24,212 bases of DNA. Source: an uncultured Lachnospiraceae bacterium. Lineage in GTDB: Bacteria > Bacillota > Clostridia > Lachnospirales > Lachnospiraceae. The DNA is taken from NCBI GenBank assembly GCA_900554205.1, contig USGM01000046.1:1-24212 (forward strand), written 5' to 3'. Positions 16,135 through 24,151 of the stretch are shown here, piece after piece (the stretch's first letter is position 1; each line of letters starts with the position of its first letter). Both the position numbers and the translations under genes were made by a program. The notes beneath the pieces are model-generated. The model worked only from the letters and a program-made list of their open reading frames with translations, was not told where the DNA came from and ran no database searches.

Positions 16135-17643
16135 ATGGCAATACCGACAAATATTAAAACATTACTGTCCGGTGAAGTAGTCGAATGGGCAAGAATTGAA
16201 TTTAAGGAAACATGGGATGCAGCAACATCCTTGAAATCTATATGTGCATTTGCCAATGACCTTGATAACTGGGGCGGCGGTTATATTGTTATAGGGGTAA
16301 AAGAAGAGGATGGCCGCCCGGTGTATCCGCTAAAAGGTGTGCCTGTGGAAAGACTTGATAAGTATCAAAAGGAGATATTTGCAAAAAGTAAGCTTATCAG
16401 ACCGGCATATACACCAATCATAGGTGTTGAGACATATCAGAATAAGCAGTTTATTGTCATCTGGTGTCCGGGCGGGGATAATAGACCATACTCTTCTCCG
16501 AAGACTATGGAAAAGGATAACAAGGAGAGAATTCATTACATCCGTAAGGCATCAAATACAGTAGAACCTTCGGATGATGAAGAAAAGGACTTATTTAATC
16601 TTGCAAACAGGGTTCCCTTTGACGATCGAGTAAATCATCAGGCGGAGATGGCGGATTTAAATATCACCCTTATTCAGAATTACCTGAAAGAGATAAAGAG
16701 TTCCTTGTATGAGAAGTCTAAAACGGCGGACTTTATCGAGGTGTGCCGGGATATGAATATTGTCAGCACCTTGCCGGAATACACTAAGCCTAAGAATGTA
16801 GGTTTGATGTTTTTTAGCATGGAACCGGACAGGTTTTTTCCCTATACCCAGATTGATGTGGTACAGTTTCCGGATGGACTTGGTGGTAATGATATTATTG
16901 AAAAAACATTCAAAGGTCCGATTCAGCAACAGCTTCGGGATGCATTGCAGTATATTCGGAACGTTGTTATTACAGAGAAGGTTATAAAGTATCCTGACAG
17001 GGCAGAAGCGGATCGTTTCTTTAATTTCCCATATGCAGCAGTAGAAGAGGCATTGTCCAATGCTGTTTATCACCGCGCATATGATGAACGTGAACCAATC
17101 GAGGTACGCGTTGAAAATGACAGAATTGAAATTGTAAGTTTTCCGGGACCCGATCGTTCGGTCACAATCGAAGGCTTAAAAAACTTTCGTGTTTCAAATC
17201 GTCGTTATAGAAATCGTCGAATTGGGGATTTCTTAAAAGAATTGCATCTGACAGAGGGGAGAAACACCGGGTTTAAGAAAATTTTGGATGCATTGGAGAC
17301 AAATGGCTCTCCAAAGCCGGAATTTGAGACGGATGAAGATAGAAGCTATTTTATAACAAGGTTGTTTATTCATGAAGGATTTTTGGAAGATGCCGAAAAG
17401 GAGCCGAAAAGGAGTCAAAAAGGAGCCAAAAAAGAGCTGAAAAAAGGCGCTGAAAGAAAACAAGCAATACTAGCACTTTTGGCGGAAAATCCCATGATAA
17501 CGCAAGCCCAGCTTATGGAGGAAATGGATTTGACGAGAAAGCAGGTACAAAAGGATATGAAGGAGCTGCAGGAAGAGGGTGTCCTTGTAAGAGAGGGGAC
17601 AAATAGAAGTGGGCGATGGGTGGTAAAGGAATATGGAGAATGA
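16135..17643 (+). CDS. AlbA_2/Schlafen-like ATP-binding protein with C-terminal winged helix (COG2865-type)
   Basis: A 502-residue protein of the widespread COG2865 group, annotated as putative transcriptional regulators and sometimes found in defence or mobile regions; no biochemical role is firm. I chose the ATG at 16135 because it gives the usual family start (short lead, then VEWARIEFKETWD); the upstream TTG at 16105 has no ribosome site. Domains: AlbA_2-like (about 12-130) with IEFKE and ANDLDNWGGGYIVIGV; a middle region; a GHKL-ATPase-like segment (about 295-400) with EEALSNAVYHRAY, IEIVSFPGP and GRNTGFKKI; a Lys-rich linker (about 422-442) and a winged helix (about 443-502, with ITQAQLMEEMDLTRKQVQKDM). 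It is clearly more AT-rich than the flanking genes, suggesting a separate origin. It has its own promoter and stands alone on the + strand. Confidence 0.88.
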   Translation: MAIPTNIKTLLSGEVVEWARIEFKETWDAATSLKSICAFANDLDNWGGGYIVIGVKEEDGRPVYPLKGVPVERLDKYQKEIFAKSKLIRPAYTPIIGVETYQNKQFIVIWCPGGDNRPYSSPKTMEKDNKERIHYIRKASNTVEPSDDEEKDLFNLANRVPFDDRVNHQAEMADLNITLIQNYLKEIKSSLYEKSKTADFIEVCRDMNIVSTLPEYTKPKNVGLMFFSMEPDRFFPYTQIDVVQFPDGLGGNDIIEKTFKGPIQQQLRDALQYIRNVVITEKVIKYPDRAEADRFFNFPYAAVEEALSNAVYHRAYDEREPIEVRVENDRIEIVSFPGPDRSVTIEGLKNFRVSNRRYRNRRIGDFLKELHLTEGRNTGFKKILDALETNGSPKPEFETDEDRSYFITRLFIHEGFLEDAEKEPKRSQKGAKKELKKGAERKQAILALLAENPMITQAQLMEEMDLTRKQVQKDMKELQEEGVLVREGTNRSGRWVVKEYGE

Positions 17644-17737
17644 TTCATACAATATTATTCATCAGAAATCATAAGGGGCGTTTTTCTAATTGCAATTCAG
17701 GAAAATGGCATTTTGATCGGACGTGTAAATTTCCCCA

Positions 17738-17766
17738 TTGACATTTATCACGCACTATAGTATATT
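17738..17766 (+). promoter_or_regulatory. Sigma-A-type promoter of the fatty acid synthesis operon
   Basis: TTGACA (17738-17743, perfect consensus), a 17-base spacer and TATATT (17761-17766). The start site would be near 17773, placing the palindromic boxes at 17779-17809 within the first bases of the transcript. The leader before acpP is about 65 bases. Confidence 0.8.
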
Positions 17767-17778
17767 GCGTATAAATAC

Positions 17779-17809
17779 TTTGATAATCAAAATAATCGAC
17801 TTTCAAAGT
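17779..17809. promoter_or_regulatory. FabT-like operator palindromes downstream of the fatty acid operon promoter
   Basis: TTTGATAATCAAA (17779-17791) is a perfect palindrome about a central A and closely resembles the streptococcal FabT (MarR-family) box, TTTGA-N-TATCAAA type. A second palindrome, ACTTTCAAAGT (17799-17809), follows with centres 19 bases apart, close to two helix turns. Binding just after the start site would act as a roadblock. No fabT or fapR gene is in the window, so the regulator would have to be encoded elsewhere. The site does not look like a FapR box. The box match is from memory of the published motif, not a search. Confidence 0.65.
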
Positions 17810-17836
17810 AAATATAGCGAAGACAGAAAGGAAATC

Positions 17837-18082
17837 ATGAAAATGTTAGAGAGAGTAAAAGAAATTATGGAGGAGCAGTTCAATCTGGAGGATGTGGAGA
17901 TCACGGAGGCGACCCGCTTTAAGGAAGATCTGAATGTGGATTCACTGGATCTGTTCGAGCTGGTTATGGCATTCGAGGAGGAGTACGGTGTGGAAATTCC
18001 GTCGGAGGAGCTGGAAGGGATGATCACGGTCGGGGATGTCATCGCCTACATGCAGAATCACGGCGCCAGCGTGGCAGACTGA
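17837..18082 (+). CDS. acpP: Acyl carrier protein
   Basis: An 81-residue acidic helical protein that carries the growing acyl chain on phosphopantetheine. The attachment Ser36 lies in the signature FKEDLNVDSLDLFEL, and the third helix region reads EEYGVEIPSEELEGMITVGD. AAAGGA precedes two in-frame ATGs, at 17837 and 17843; spacing is 4 and 10 bases, so the start is uncertain by two residues. It is the first gene of the operon, 21 bases before fabK. In streptococci acpP follows fabH; here fabH is absent and the AlbA_2-like gene lies upstream. Confidence 0.96.
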   Translation: MKMLERVKEIMEEQFNLEDVEITEATRFKEDLNVDSLDLFELVMAFEEEYGVEIPSEELEGMITVGDVIAYMQNHGASVAD

Positions 18083-18103
18083 CAGGTAAGGAGCAGAAAG
18101 AGG

Positions 18104-19051
18104 ATGAAGACAAGAATAACGGAGCTTTTGCAGATCGAATATCCGATCATTCAGGGCGGTATGGCATGGGTGGCGGAGCACCGGCTGGCAGCAGCCGTCT
18201 CCAACGCGGGCGGTCTGGGCATCATCGGTGCGGCATCCGCTCCGCCGGAGGCCGTCAGGGAAGAGATCAGAAAGTGCAAGGAACTGACAGACAGACCATT
18301 CGGCGTGAACATCATGCTGCTGAACCCGAATGCGGATGAGGTTGCCGGGATTGTGGTTGAGGAGGGGGTTCGCGTGGTGACGACCGGCGCGGGAAACCCT
18401 GCGAAGTATATGGACTTGTGGAAGCGGGCGGATGTGAAGGTTCTTCCGGTGGTGGCGAGCGTGGCAATGGCAAAGATGATGGAACGTGCGGGTGCGGATG
18501 GCGTTGTCGCCGAGGGAATGGAGAGCGGTGGTCACATTGGCCAGACGACCACGATGGCACTTCTCCCGCAGGTCGTGGACGCTGTCTCTGTACCGGTGGT
18601 TGCAGCGGGCGGCATTGCTGACGGCAGAGGACTGGCGGCTGCCTTCATGCTTGGCGCGGAGGCGGTACAGATGGGAACGCGCTTTGTCGCGGCAAAGGAA
18701 TCCATCGTCCACGAGAACTACAAGCATCAGATCTTAAAGGCAAAGGACATCGATTCGGTCATCACCGGGACATCCACCGGGCATCCTGTGCGCTCTCTGC
18801 GCAATCATATGACAAGGGAATATTTGCAGCTGGAGAAGGAAAATGCGGATTTCATGGAGCTGGAAAAGCTGACGCTCGGCTCCCTGCGGAAGGCAGTCGT
18901 CGACGGAGATACCGTGAACGGAACCCTGATGGCGGGGCAGATCGCCGGGCTGATCCGGGAGGAAAAGAGCTGCGCCGACATTATTCAGGACATTATGAGA
19001 CAGGCGCAGCAGACTGTGCAAAGGGTTTGCACGGAAAGGCTTGGTGACTAG
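18104..19051 (+). CDS. fabK: Enoyl-ACP reductase II (FMN-dependent FabK)
   Basis: A 315-residue flavoprotein that performs the last reduction of each elongation cycle, trans-2-enoyl-ACP to acyl-ACP, using NAD(P)H. It is the form naturally insensitive to triclosan. It is a TIM-barrel of the nitronate monooxygenase/FabK family: YPIIQGGMAWV and NAGGLGIIGAAS at the FMN site, catalytic His144 in EGMESGGHIG (the same residue number as in the pneumococcal enzyme), VVAAGGIADGRG and QMGTRFVAAKES. AAGGAG lies 10 bases before the ATG at 18104. Its position between acpP and fabD, with 1 base to the next gene, is the classic Firmicutes order and rules out a stand-alone nitronate monooxygenase. Confidence 0.95.
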   Translation: MKTRITELLQIEYPIIQGGMAWVAEHRLAAAVSNAGGLGIIGAASAPPEAVREEIRKCKELTDRPFGVNIMLLNPNADEVAGIVVEEGVRVVTTGAGNPAKYMDLWKRADVKVLPVVASVAMAKMMERAGADGVVAEGMESGGHIGQTTTMALLPQVVDAVSVPVVAAGGIADGRGLAAAFMLGAEAVQMGTRFVAAKESIVHENYKHQILKAKDIDSVITGTSTGHPVRSLRNHMTREYLQLEKENADFMELEKLTLGSLRKAVVDGDTVNGTLMAGQIAGLIREEKSCADIIQDIMRQAQQTVQRVCTERLGD

Positions 19052-19052
19052 G

Positions 19053-19976
19053 ATGAAGAAAATTGCATTTCTGTTCCCGGGACAGGGCGCGCAGTACACC
19101 GGAATGGGAAAAGAATTTTATGATACCTTCGGTGAGGCGCGCGCAGTCTGGAAGCTGGCGGGAGAGGTCAGCGGACTGTCCATGGAAGACTTGATCTTTA
19201 AAGAAAATGAACGGCTGGATATCACGGAATATACCCAGATTGCCATATTGACTGTGGAGGTGGCGATTTTGAAGGTGCTGGAAGCAAGAGGGTTGAAAGC
19301 CGATCTGTGCGCCGGCTTAAGCCTTGGAGAGTACGGGGCGCTGGCAGCAGGCGGTGTGATGGAGCTTCCCGATCTCTTCCGCGTGATCCGGAAACGGGGA
19401 ATCTATATGCAGGAGGCATATCCGCAGGGCGGAGCCATGACGGCGGTTCTCGGTCTGGAGCCGGATAAAGTAAAGGAAATTTGTGCGCAGACAGAGGGCA
19501 TTGTTTCGGTAGCAAATGACAACTGTCCCGGTCAGATCGTGATTTCCGGTGAGGCGGCTGCGGTGGAGGCGGCAGCGGAACAGGCGAAGCAGGCAGGGGC
19601 GAAGCGGTGCATCTCCTTGAAGGTGAGCGGCCCCTTTCATTCCGCTCTGCTTGCCGGAGCGGGAGAGAAGCTGCGTACAGAGCTGGACGCTGTGAAAATA
19701 CATACTCCGACAATTCCTTATCTGTCAAATGTCACGGCAGAGCCGGTGACGGACGGCGAAGAAATCAGGGAGCTGCTGGTGAAACAGGTTTCCCATCCGG
19801 TGAGGTTCCGGGAAAGTATAGAGAGAATGCTTGCGGACGGCGTTGACACCTTCATCGAGATCGGCCCGGGAAAGACCCTGAGCGGATTTGTCAGGAAAAT
19901 CAACAGGGATGCAACTGTTTATCATATTGAGAAGCCTGCTGATATGGAGCAGGTGATGGAGGAACTGGCATGTTGA
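19053..19976 (+). CDS. fabD: Malonyl-CoA:ACP transacylase
   Basis: A 307-residue enzyme that moves malonyl from CoA to ACP. It shows FLFPGQGAQYTGMG at the N-terminus, the nucleophile Ser90 in AGLSLGEYGAL and His196 in VSGPFHSALL. The His usually found two residues before the Ser (GHSLG) is Leu here, a variation I believe occurs in other Clostridia. I chose ATG 19053, which gives the standard MKKIAFLFPGQG start. Ribosome sites are poor here, and TTG 19041 or GTG 19044 (overlapping the end of fabK) could start translation by coupling. The 3' end overlaps fabG by seven bases. Confidence 0.95.
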   Translation: MKKIAFLFPGQGAQYTGMGKEFYDTFGEARAVWKLAGEVSGLSMEDLIFKENERLDITEYTQIAILTVEVAILKVLEARGLKADLCAGLSLGEYGALAAGGVMELPDLFRVIRKRGIYMQEAYPQGGAMTAVLGLEPDKVKEICAQTEGIVSVANDNCPGQIVISGEAAAVEAAAEQAKQAGAKRCISLKVSGPFHSALLAGAGEKLRTELDAVKIHTPTIPYLSNVTAEPVTDGEEIRELLVKQVSHPVRFRESIERMLADGVDTFIEIGPGKTLSGFVRKINRDATVYHIEKPADMEQVMEELAC

Positions 19977-20710
19977 CCGGAAAAGTAGCAATCGTGACAG
20001 GGGCATCCAGAGGAATCGGGCGGCAGATTGCCCTGACGCTTGCGGAGAACGGAGCCGTTGTCATTGTCAATTATAACGGTTCTGCGGAACGGGCGGCGGA
20101 GGTTGTGGATCAGATCCGTCAAAGCGGCGGAACGGCGGAGAGCATGCAGTGTGATGTCGCCGATTACCGGGAGAGCGAAGCAATGGTAGGGGATGTCCTG
20201 AAAAAATACGGAAGAGTCGATATTCTGGTCAATAATGCCGGGGTGACGCGCGACGATCTGATTGTGCGGATGACGGAGGAGGAGTACGACACGGTAATGG
20301 ATACGAATCTGAAGGGGGCATTCCACATGATAAGGCACCTGAGCAGGAACTTTATGAAGCTGCGCAGCGGCAAGATCATCAATATCTCCTCCGTCAGCGG
20401 AGTGATTGGCAATGCGGGACAGGCAAATTATGCGGCATCCAAGGCGGGGCTGATCGGACTGACAAAGAGTGTGGCGAGGGAGCTGGCTTCGCGAGGGGTC
20501 TGCGTCAACGCCGTAGCCCCCGGATTTATCGGAACGGAGATGACGGAGGCGATGCCGGAGCAGATCCGGGAGAAGGCGGTCGGTCAGATACCGCTTGGGA
20601 GAATGGGAAGTCCGGCGGATGTCGCCGGAGCGGTGCTGTTCCTTGCGGGTGCGCAGTCGGATTATATCACAGGGCAGGTGCTGTGCGTCGATGGGGGCAT
20701 GGCAATGTAG
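19970..20710 (+). CDS. fabG: 3-oxoacyl-ACP reductase
   Basis: A 246-residue short-chain dehydrogenase that reduces 3-ketoacyl-ACP with NADPH. It has the Rossmann motif TGASRGIG (10-17), NNAG (88-91), the catalytic residues Asn113, Ser141, Tyr154 and Lys158 (YAASK) and the typical ending ITGQVLCVDGGMAM. The ATG at 19970 overlaps the fabD stop (ATGTTGA arrangement), so translation is likely coupled. Its place between fabD and fabF identifies it as the fatty acid synthesis reductase rather than another SDR enzyme. A 46-base gap with a good AGGAGG leads to fabF. Confidence 0.96.
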   Translation: MLTGKVAIVTGASRGIGRQIALTLAENGAVVIVNYNGSAERAAEVVDQIRQSGGTAESMQCDVADYRESEAMVGDVLKKYGRVDILVNNAGVTRDDLIVRMTEEEYDTVMDTNLKGAFHMIRHLSRNFMKLRSGKIINISSVSGVIGNAGQANYAASKAGLIGLTKSVARELASRGVCVNAVAPGFIGTEMTEAMPEQIREKAVGQIPLGRMGSPADVAGAVLFLAGAQSDYITGQVLCVDGGMAM

Positions 20711-20756
20711 CTGCGCAAATTTGTGCGTTTGGAATATGAGAATATTAGGAGGAAGC

Positions 20757-21998
20757 ATGAGAGAGGGAAAAAGGCGTGTGGTTGTGACGGGGCTCGGCGC
20801 GGTCACACCGATTGGGAATAATGTGGAAGAATTCTGGCAGGGCATTCACGAGGAGAAGACGGGCTTTGCCCCGATCAGCTATTTTGACACTGCGGAATAC
20901 CGTTGCAAGCTGGCGGCAGAGGTGAAGAATTTTGACCCGACACAGTATATGGATAAGAAGGCGGCGCGCAGGATGGAGCAGTTCTGTCAGTTCGCTGTGG
21001 CGGCGGCAGGGGAGTCAATCCGGGATGCGGGGCTTGACATGGAGCAGGAGGATGCATACCGCGTCGGGTGCAGCATCGGCAGCGGAACCGGAAGCCTTCA
21101 GGCAATCGAGCGGGAGTACGACCGTCTCAAGGAGAAGGGGCCGGGGCGCGTCAGTCCCATGTTCGTTCCGCTGATGATTTCCAATATGGCGGCGGGAAAC
21201 GTGGGGATTGCTTACGGCTTAAAGGGAAAAAGCCTGAATGTTGTCACGGCTTGTGCGACAGGCACGCATTCCATCGGTGAGGCGTTCCGCTCCATCCAGT
21301 ACGGCGAGGCGGACGTGATGGTCGCAGGAGGCACGGAGAGCGCGATCACTCCGATCGGTATCGCGGGATTTTCGGCACTGACGGCTCTGTCCTTCAGCGA
21401 AGACCCGGAGCGCTGTTCCATTCCCTTTGACCGGGAGCGAAACGGCTTTGTCATGGGAGAGGGTGCGGCGGTCGTCGTGCTTGAGGAGCTGGAGCACGCG
21501 AGGGGGCGCGGTGCCAGAATTTACGCGGAGCTTGCAGGCTATGGCTGCTCTTCGGATGCTTACCACATTACCTCTCCGGCGGAGGACGGAGCGGGGGCGG
21601 CAAGGGCGATGCAGAACGCCATGGAGGATGCCGGTGTGGATAAGACGGAGCTGACCTACATCAATGCGCACGGAACCAGCACGCACCACAATGACCTGTT
21701 TGAGACGCGGGCAATCAAGCTCGCCTTCGGGGAACACGCGGCAAAGCTGAAGGTCAACTCGACCAAATCCATGGTAGGACATCTGTTGGGTGCGGCGGGT
21801 GCTCTGGAGTTCGTGACCTGTGTCAAGGAGATGGAGGAGGGCTTCATCCATAGGACAGTAGGACTGCGGGAATCCGAGGAGGAGCTTGATCTGAATTATT
21901 GCAGACAGAGCTATCAGGAGGAGATTCCCTATGCCCTGAGCAATTCGCTGGGCTTCGGAGGACACAACGCCAGCCTGCTTTTGAAAAAATTTGAGTAG
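20757..21998 (+). CDS. fabF: 3-oxoacyl-ACP synthase II
   Basis: A 413-residue elongating condensing enzyme. The ATG at 20757 follows TAGGAGGAAGC and gives the standard start MREGKRRVVVTGLGAVTPIG; extension back to 20595 lies inside fabG and is a shadow. The catalytic triad is Cys166 (NVVTACATGTHSIG), His305 (NAHGTSTHHND) and His342 (KSMVGHLLGAAGA), with Lys337. The length is normal. With no fabH in this window, initiation (acetyl-CoA with malonyl-ACP) must come from elsewhere. The next gene, 15 bases on, is fabZ; accB, which often lies between them, is not here. Confidence 0.97.
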   Translation: MREGKRRVVVTGLGAVTPIGNNVEEFWQGIHEEKTGFAPISYFDTAEYRCKLAAEVKNFDPTQYMDKKAARRMEQFCQFAVAAAGESIRDAGLDMEQEDAYRVGCSIGSGTGSLQAIEREYDRLKEKGPGRVSPMFVPLMISNMAAGNVGIAYGLKGKSLNVVTACATGTHSIGEAFRSIQYGEADVMVAGGTESAITPIGIAGFSALTALSFSEDPERCSIPFDRERNGFVMGEGAAVVVLEELEHARGRGARIYAELAGYGCSSDAYHITSPAEDGAGAARAMQNAMEDAGVDKTELTYINAHGTSTHHNDLFETRAIKLAFGEHAAKLKVNSTKSMVGHLLGAAGALEFVTCVKEMEEGFIHRTVGLRESEEELDLNYCRQSYQEEIPYALSNSLGFGGHNASLLLKKFE

Positions 21999-22013
21999 GA
22001 GAGAGGAAGCACT

Positions 22014-22445
22014 ATGGCTGTATACACAACACAGGAGATCATGGAGATTTTGCCGCACAGGCACCCGTTTCTGTTAATTGACACGATAGAGGAGCTGGAG
22101 CCGGGGAAGAGGGCGGTCGGCAAGAAGTGCGTGACTTTTTCGGAGCCGTATTTTGCCGGACATTTTCCCGGAAATCCGGTGATGCCGGGCGTACTGATTA
22201 TAGAGGCGCTGGCACAGACAGGGGCGGTGGCTATTCTGTCCCTGCCGGAAAATAGGGGGAAAACAGCGTATTTTGCCGGAATCGACAAGGCGAAGTTTAA
22301 GCAGATGGTGCGCCCGGGGGAGGTGCTGACGCTGGAAACACAGATCATACGGACAAAAGGCCCCATCGGTGTCGGGGAGGCTGTGGCGACGGTGGATGGA
22401 AAGCTGGTGGCAAAGGCGGAACTGACCTTCGCCATCGGAAAATGA
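22014..22445 (+). CDS. fabZ: 3-hydroxyacyl-ACP dehydratase
   Basis: A 143-residue hot-dog-fold dehydratase that makes trans-2-enoyl-ACP. It shows ILPHRHPFLLID, the active-site motif AGHFPGNPVMPGVLIIEALAQ-type helix with His50 and Glu64, and KFKQMVRPGE near the end. GAGAGGAAGC precedes the ATG at 22014. The gap to fabF is 15 bases and to accDA 21 bases. FabZ with FabK, as here, often means that unsaturated fatty acids need a separate isomerase (FabM) or a second FabZ-like enzyme; no fabM is in the window. Confidence 0.97.
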   Translation: MAVYTTQEIMEILPHRHPFLLIDTIEELEPGKRAVGKKCVTFSEPYFAGHFPGNPVMPGVLIIEALAQTGAVAILSLPENRGKTAYFAGIDKAKFKQMVRPGEVLTLETQIIRTKGPIGVGEAVATVDGKLVAKAELTFAIGK

Positions 22446-22466
22446 GGAAAGGCGCGGTAAAAAGAT

Positions 22467-24113
22467 ATGGAAACAGAGGTTGAAATCAAGTGTCCCAAAT
22501 GCCGGAAAATGCTCAACCGGCAGAGAGTGGTGAAAAATAAATATGTCTGCTACGAATGCGGGGCTTACTTCCGCGTAAGGACGAATAACCGCATCCGCAT
22601 GGTTGCTGACAGGAAGAGCTTTGTTCCGTGGTTTGAGGAGATTCAGGAGACCAATCCGCTGCAATACGAGGGCTATGAGGAGAAGCTGGCGCAGGCAAGA
22701 GAAAAGTCCGGCGTGAACGAAGCGGTGACGGTGGGAAGGTGCCGAATCTACGGCGAGGAAGCGGTTATCGGTGTCTGCGAGGCGCTGTTTATGATGGGGA
22801 GCATGGGACAGGTGGTCGGTGAGAAGATCACAAGGGCGATTGAGCGCGCGACAGAACTCAGACTTCCGGTGTTCCTGTTCTGCTGCTCCGGCGGCGCCAG
22901 AATGCAGGAGGGCATTATCTCCCTGATGCAGATGGCAAAGACGGCAGCCGCGATTAAAAGGCACGGGGACGCAGGACTGCTGTATTCCACGATTCTCACA
23001 GATCCGACGACGGGCGGTGTCACGGCGAGCTTTGCGATGCTCGGGGATGTCATTATGGCGGAGCCGGGCGCGCTGATCGGCTTTGCCGGTCCGAGGGTCA
23101 TTAAGCAGACGCTCGGTCAGAGGCTGCCGGATGGGTTCCAGACGGCGGAGTTTTTGCAGGAGCATGGATTCATAGATGGGATCGTTCGCAGGGAGAATCT
23201 GAAGAAGACCTTGTATTTTCTGATTAAAACGCACCAGTGCCGCGAGGGAAGATATGCGGAATTTCGCAAGAATTTTGACTTCCATTTTGAGCCGACGGAG
23301 ATTGTCAAGGAGCGCTCCTTCCTTGCACGCCCCAGAACAGCGTGGGAGAAGGTAAAGACCGTCAGACAGGTGGAGAGACCTGCGGCAACGGACTATATTC
23401 CTTATATTTTTGACTTTGTCGTGGAGGCGCACGGTGACAGGGGCTTCGGGGATGATGCGGCACTGATGGGGGCGCTGGCGTTCCTCGACGGTCAGCCGGT
23501 GACGATTCTCGCCGATCTCAAGGGAAAGGATTTCAAGGAATGCGCACGGCGCAACTACGGCATGCCGATGCCGGAGGGGTATCGGAAGGCACTGCGGCTG
23601 ATGAAACAGGCGGAGAAGTTTAACCGTCCCATTATCAGCTTTGTCAACACACCGGGTGCGTTCTGCGGTGTGGAGGCCGAGGAGAGAGGGCAGGGTGAGG
23701 CGATAGCCAGAAACCTGTTGGAAATGTCGGGGTTGAAGGTTCCCGTGCTCTGCATCCTGATCGGTGAGGGAGGCAGCGGCGGCGCGCTGGCGACGGCTGT
23801 CGGCAACGAGGTCTGGATGATGGAAAATGCGACCTACTCCATTCTCTCGCCGGAAGGGTTCGCGTCGATCCTGTGGAAAGATGCGGAGAGGGCGAAGGAA
23901 GCGAGCGAGGTGATGAACATTACCTCGGAGGATCTCAAGCGGCTTGGAGTCATTGAAAGAATTGTGCCGGAGTTCGGAGGTGCCGACCGGAAGACGGTGG
24001 AGGCAATCGGGGGCTGGATGAAGGAGAATATCAAGGAGTTTCTGGAGAAGTTCAGTTTCAGGAGCGGGGAAGAGATTGCGCAGAGCAGGTATGAGAGGTT
24101 CAGGAGATATTAG
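22467..24113 (+). CDS. accDA: Fused acetyl-CoA carboxylase carboxyltransferase, beta (AccD) plus alpha (AccA) subunits
   Basis: A 548-residue protein that joins both carboxyltransferase subunits, which transfer the carboxyl from biotin to acetyl-CoA to make malonyl-CoA. Residues 1-257 are AccD: a zinc ribbon with C9, C12, C28, C31, then CCSGGARMQEG, DPTTGGVTASFAMLGDV and AGPRVIKQTLG. A short charged linker (258-280) leads to AccA (281-548): EAHGDRGFGDD, RNYGMPMPEGYRKALRLM, AEERGQGEAIA, GEGGSGGAL (433-441) and YSILSPEGFASILWKD. The N-terminal helical part of normal AccA is shortened. The reading frame is continuous through the join with no stop codon between the two parts. The usual partners accB and accC are missing from this operon, so biotin carboxylase and carrier must be encoded elsewhere. 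Confidence 0.95.
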   Translation: METEVEIKCPKCRKMLNRQRVVKNKYVCYECGAYFRVRTNNRIRMVADRKSFVPWFEEIQETNPLQYEGYEEKLAQAREKSGVNEAVTVGRCRIYGEEAVIGVCEALFMMGSMGQVVGEKITRAIERATELRLPVFLFCCSGGARMQEGIISLMQMAKTAAAIKRHGDAGLLYSTILTDPTTGGVTASFAMLGDVIMAEPGALIGFAGPRVIKQTLGQRLPDGFQTAEFLQEHGFIDGIVRRENLKKTLYFLIKTHQCREGRYAEFRKNFDFHFEPTEIVKERSFLARPRTAWEKVKTVRQVERPAATDYIPYIFDFVVEAHGDRGFGDDAALMGALAFLDGQPVTILADLKGKDFKECARRNYGMPMPEGYRKALRLMKQAEKFNRPIISFVNTPGAFCGVEAEERGQGEAIARNLLEMSGLKVPVLCILIGEGGSGGALATAVGNEVWMMENATYSILSPEGFASILWKDAERAKEASEVMNITSEDLKRLGVIERIVPEFGGADRKTVEAIGGWMKENIKEFLEKFSFRSGEEIAQSRYERFRRY

Positions 24114-24151
24114 GGATGGACGAGGGGGATGGACGAGTGGGGATAGACGAG
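24114..24151. repeat. Short imperfect tandem repeat right after accDA
   Basis: Three copies of an 11-base unit, GGATGGACGAG (24114-24124, 24127-24137) and GGATAGACGAG (24141-24151), with a period of 13-14 bases, start directly at the accDA stop codon. No terminator is visible between here and the window edge. A short inverted pair (GTGCA/TGCAC) follows near 24157-24172. The meaning is unknown; a variable minisatellite is one option. Confidence 0.6.

Noticed and set aside
16135..17643. Calling the AlbA_2-like gene a phage defence system
   Set aside because: Only a single protein is visible, with no nuclease, transposase, integrase or partner of a known defence system. Its domain group is equally known from ordinary regulators, so no defence role is claimed.
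17644..17737. Possible terminator after the AlbA_2-like gene
   Set aside because: A T5 run (GGGGCGTTTTTC) is present but no stem of useful length precedes it, and AAAATGGCATTTT is a palindrome without a loop. I could not support a terminator.
17779..17809. FapR operator in the fatty acid leader
   Set aside because: The palindromes fit the TTTGA...TCAAA type of FabT better than the FapR box of bacilli, and no fapR-plsX pair is present.
22074..23432. Long antisense open frame (452 codons) over fabZ and accDA
   Set aside because: It crosses two well-supported genes on the other strand, has no recognisable motif and is a codon-bias shadow.
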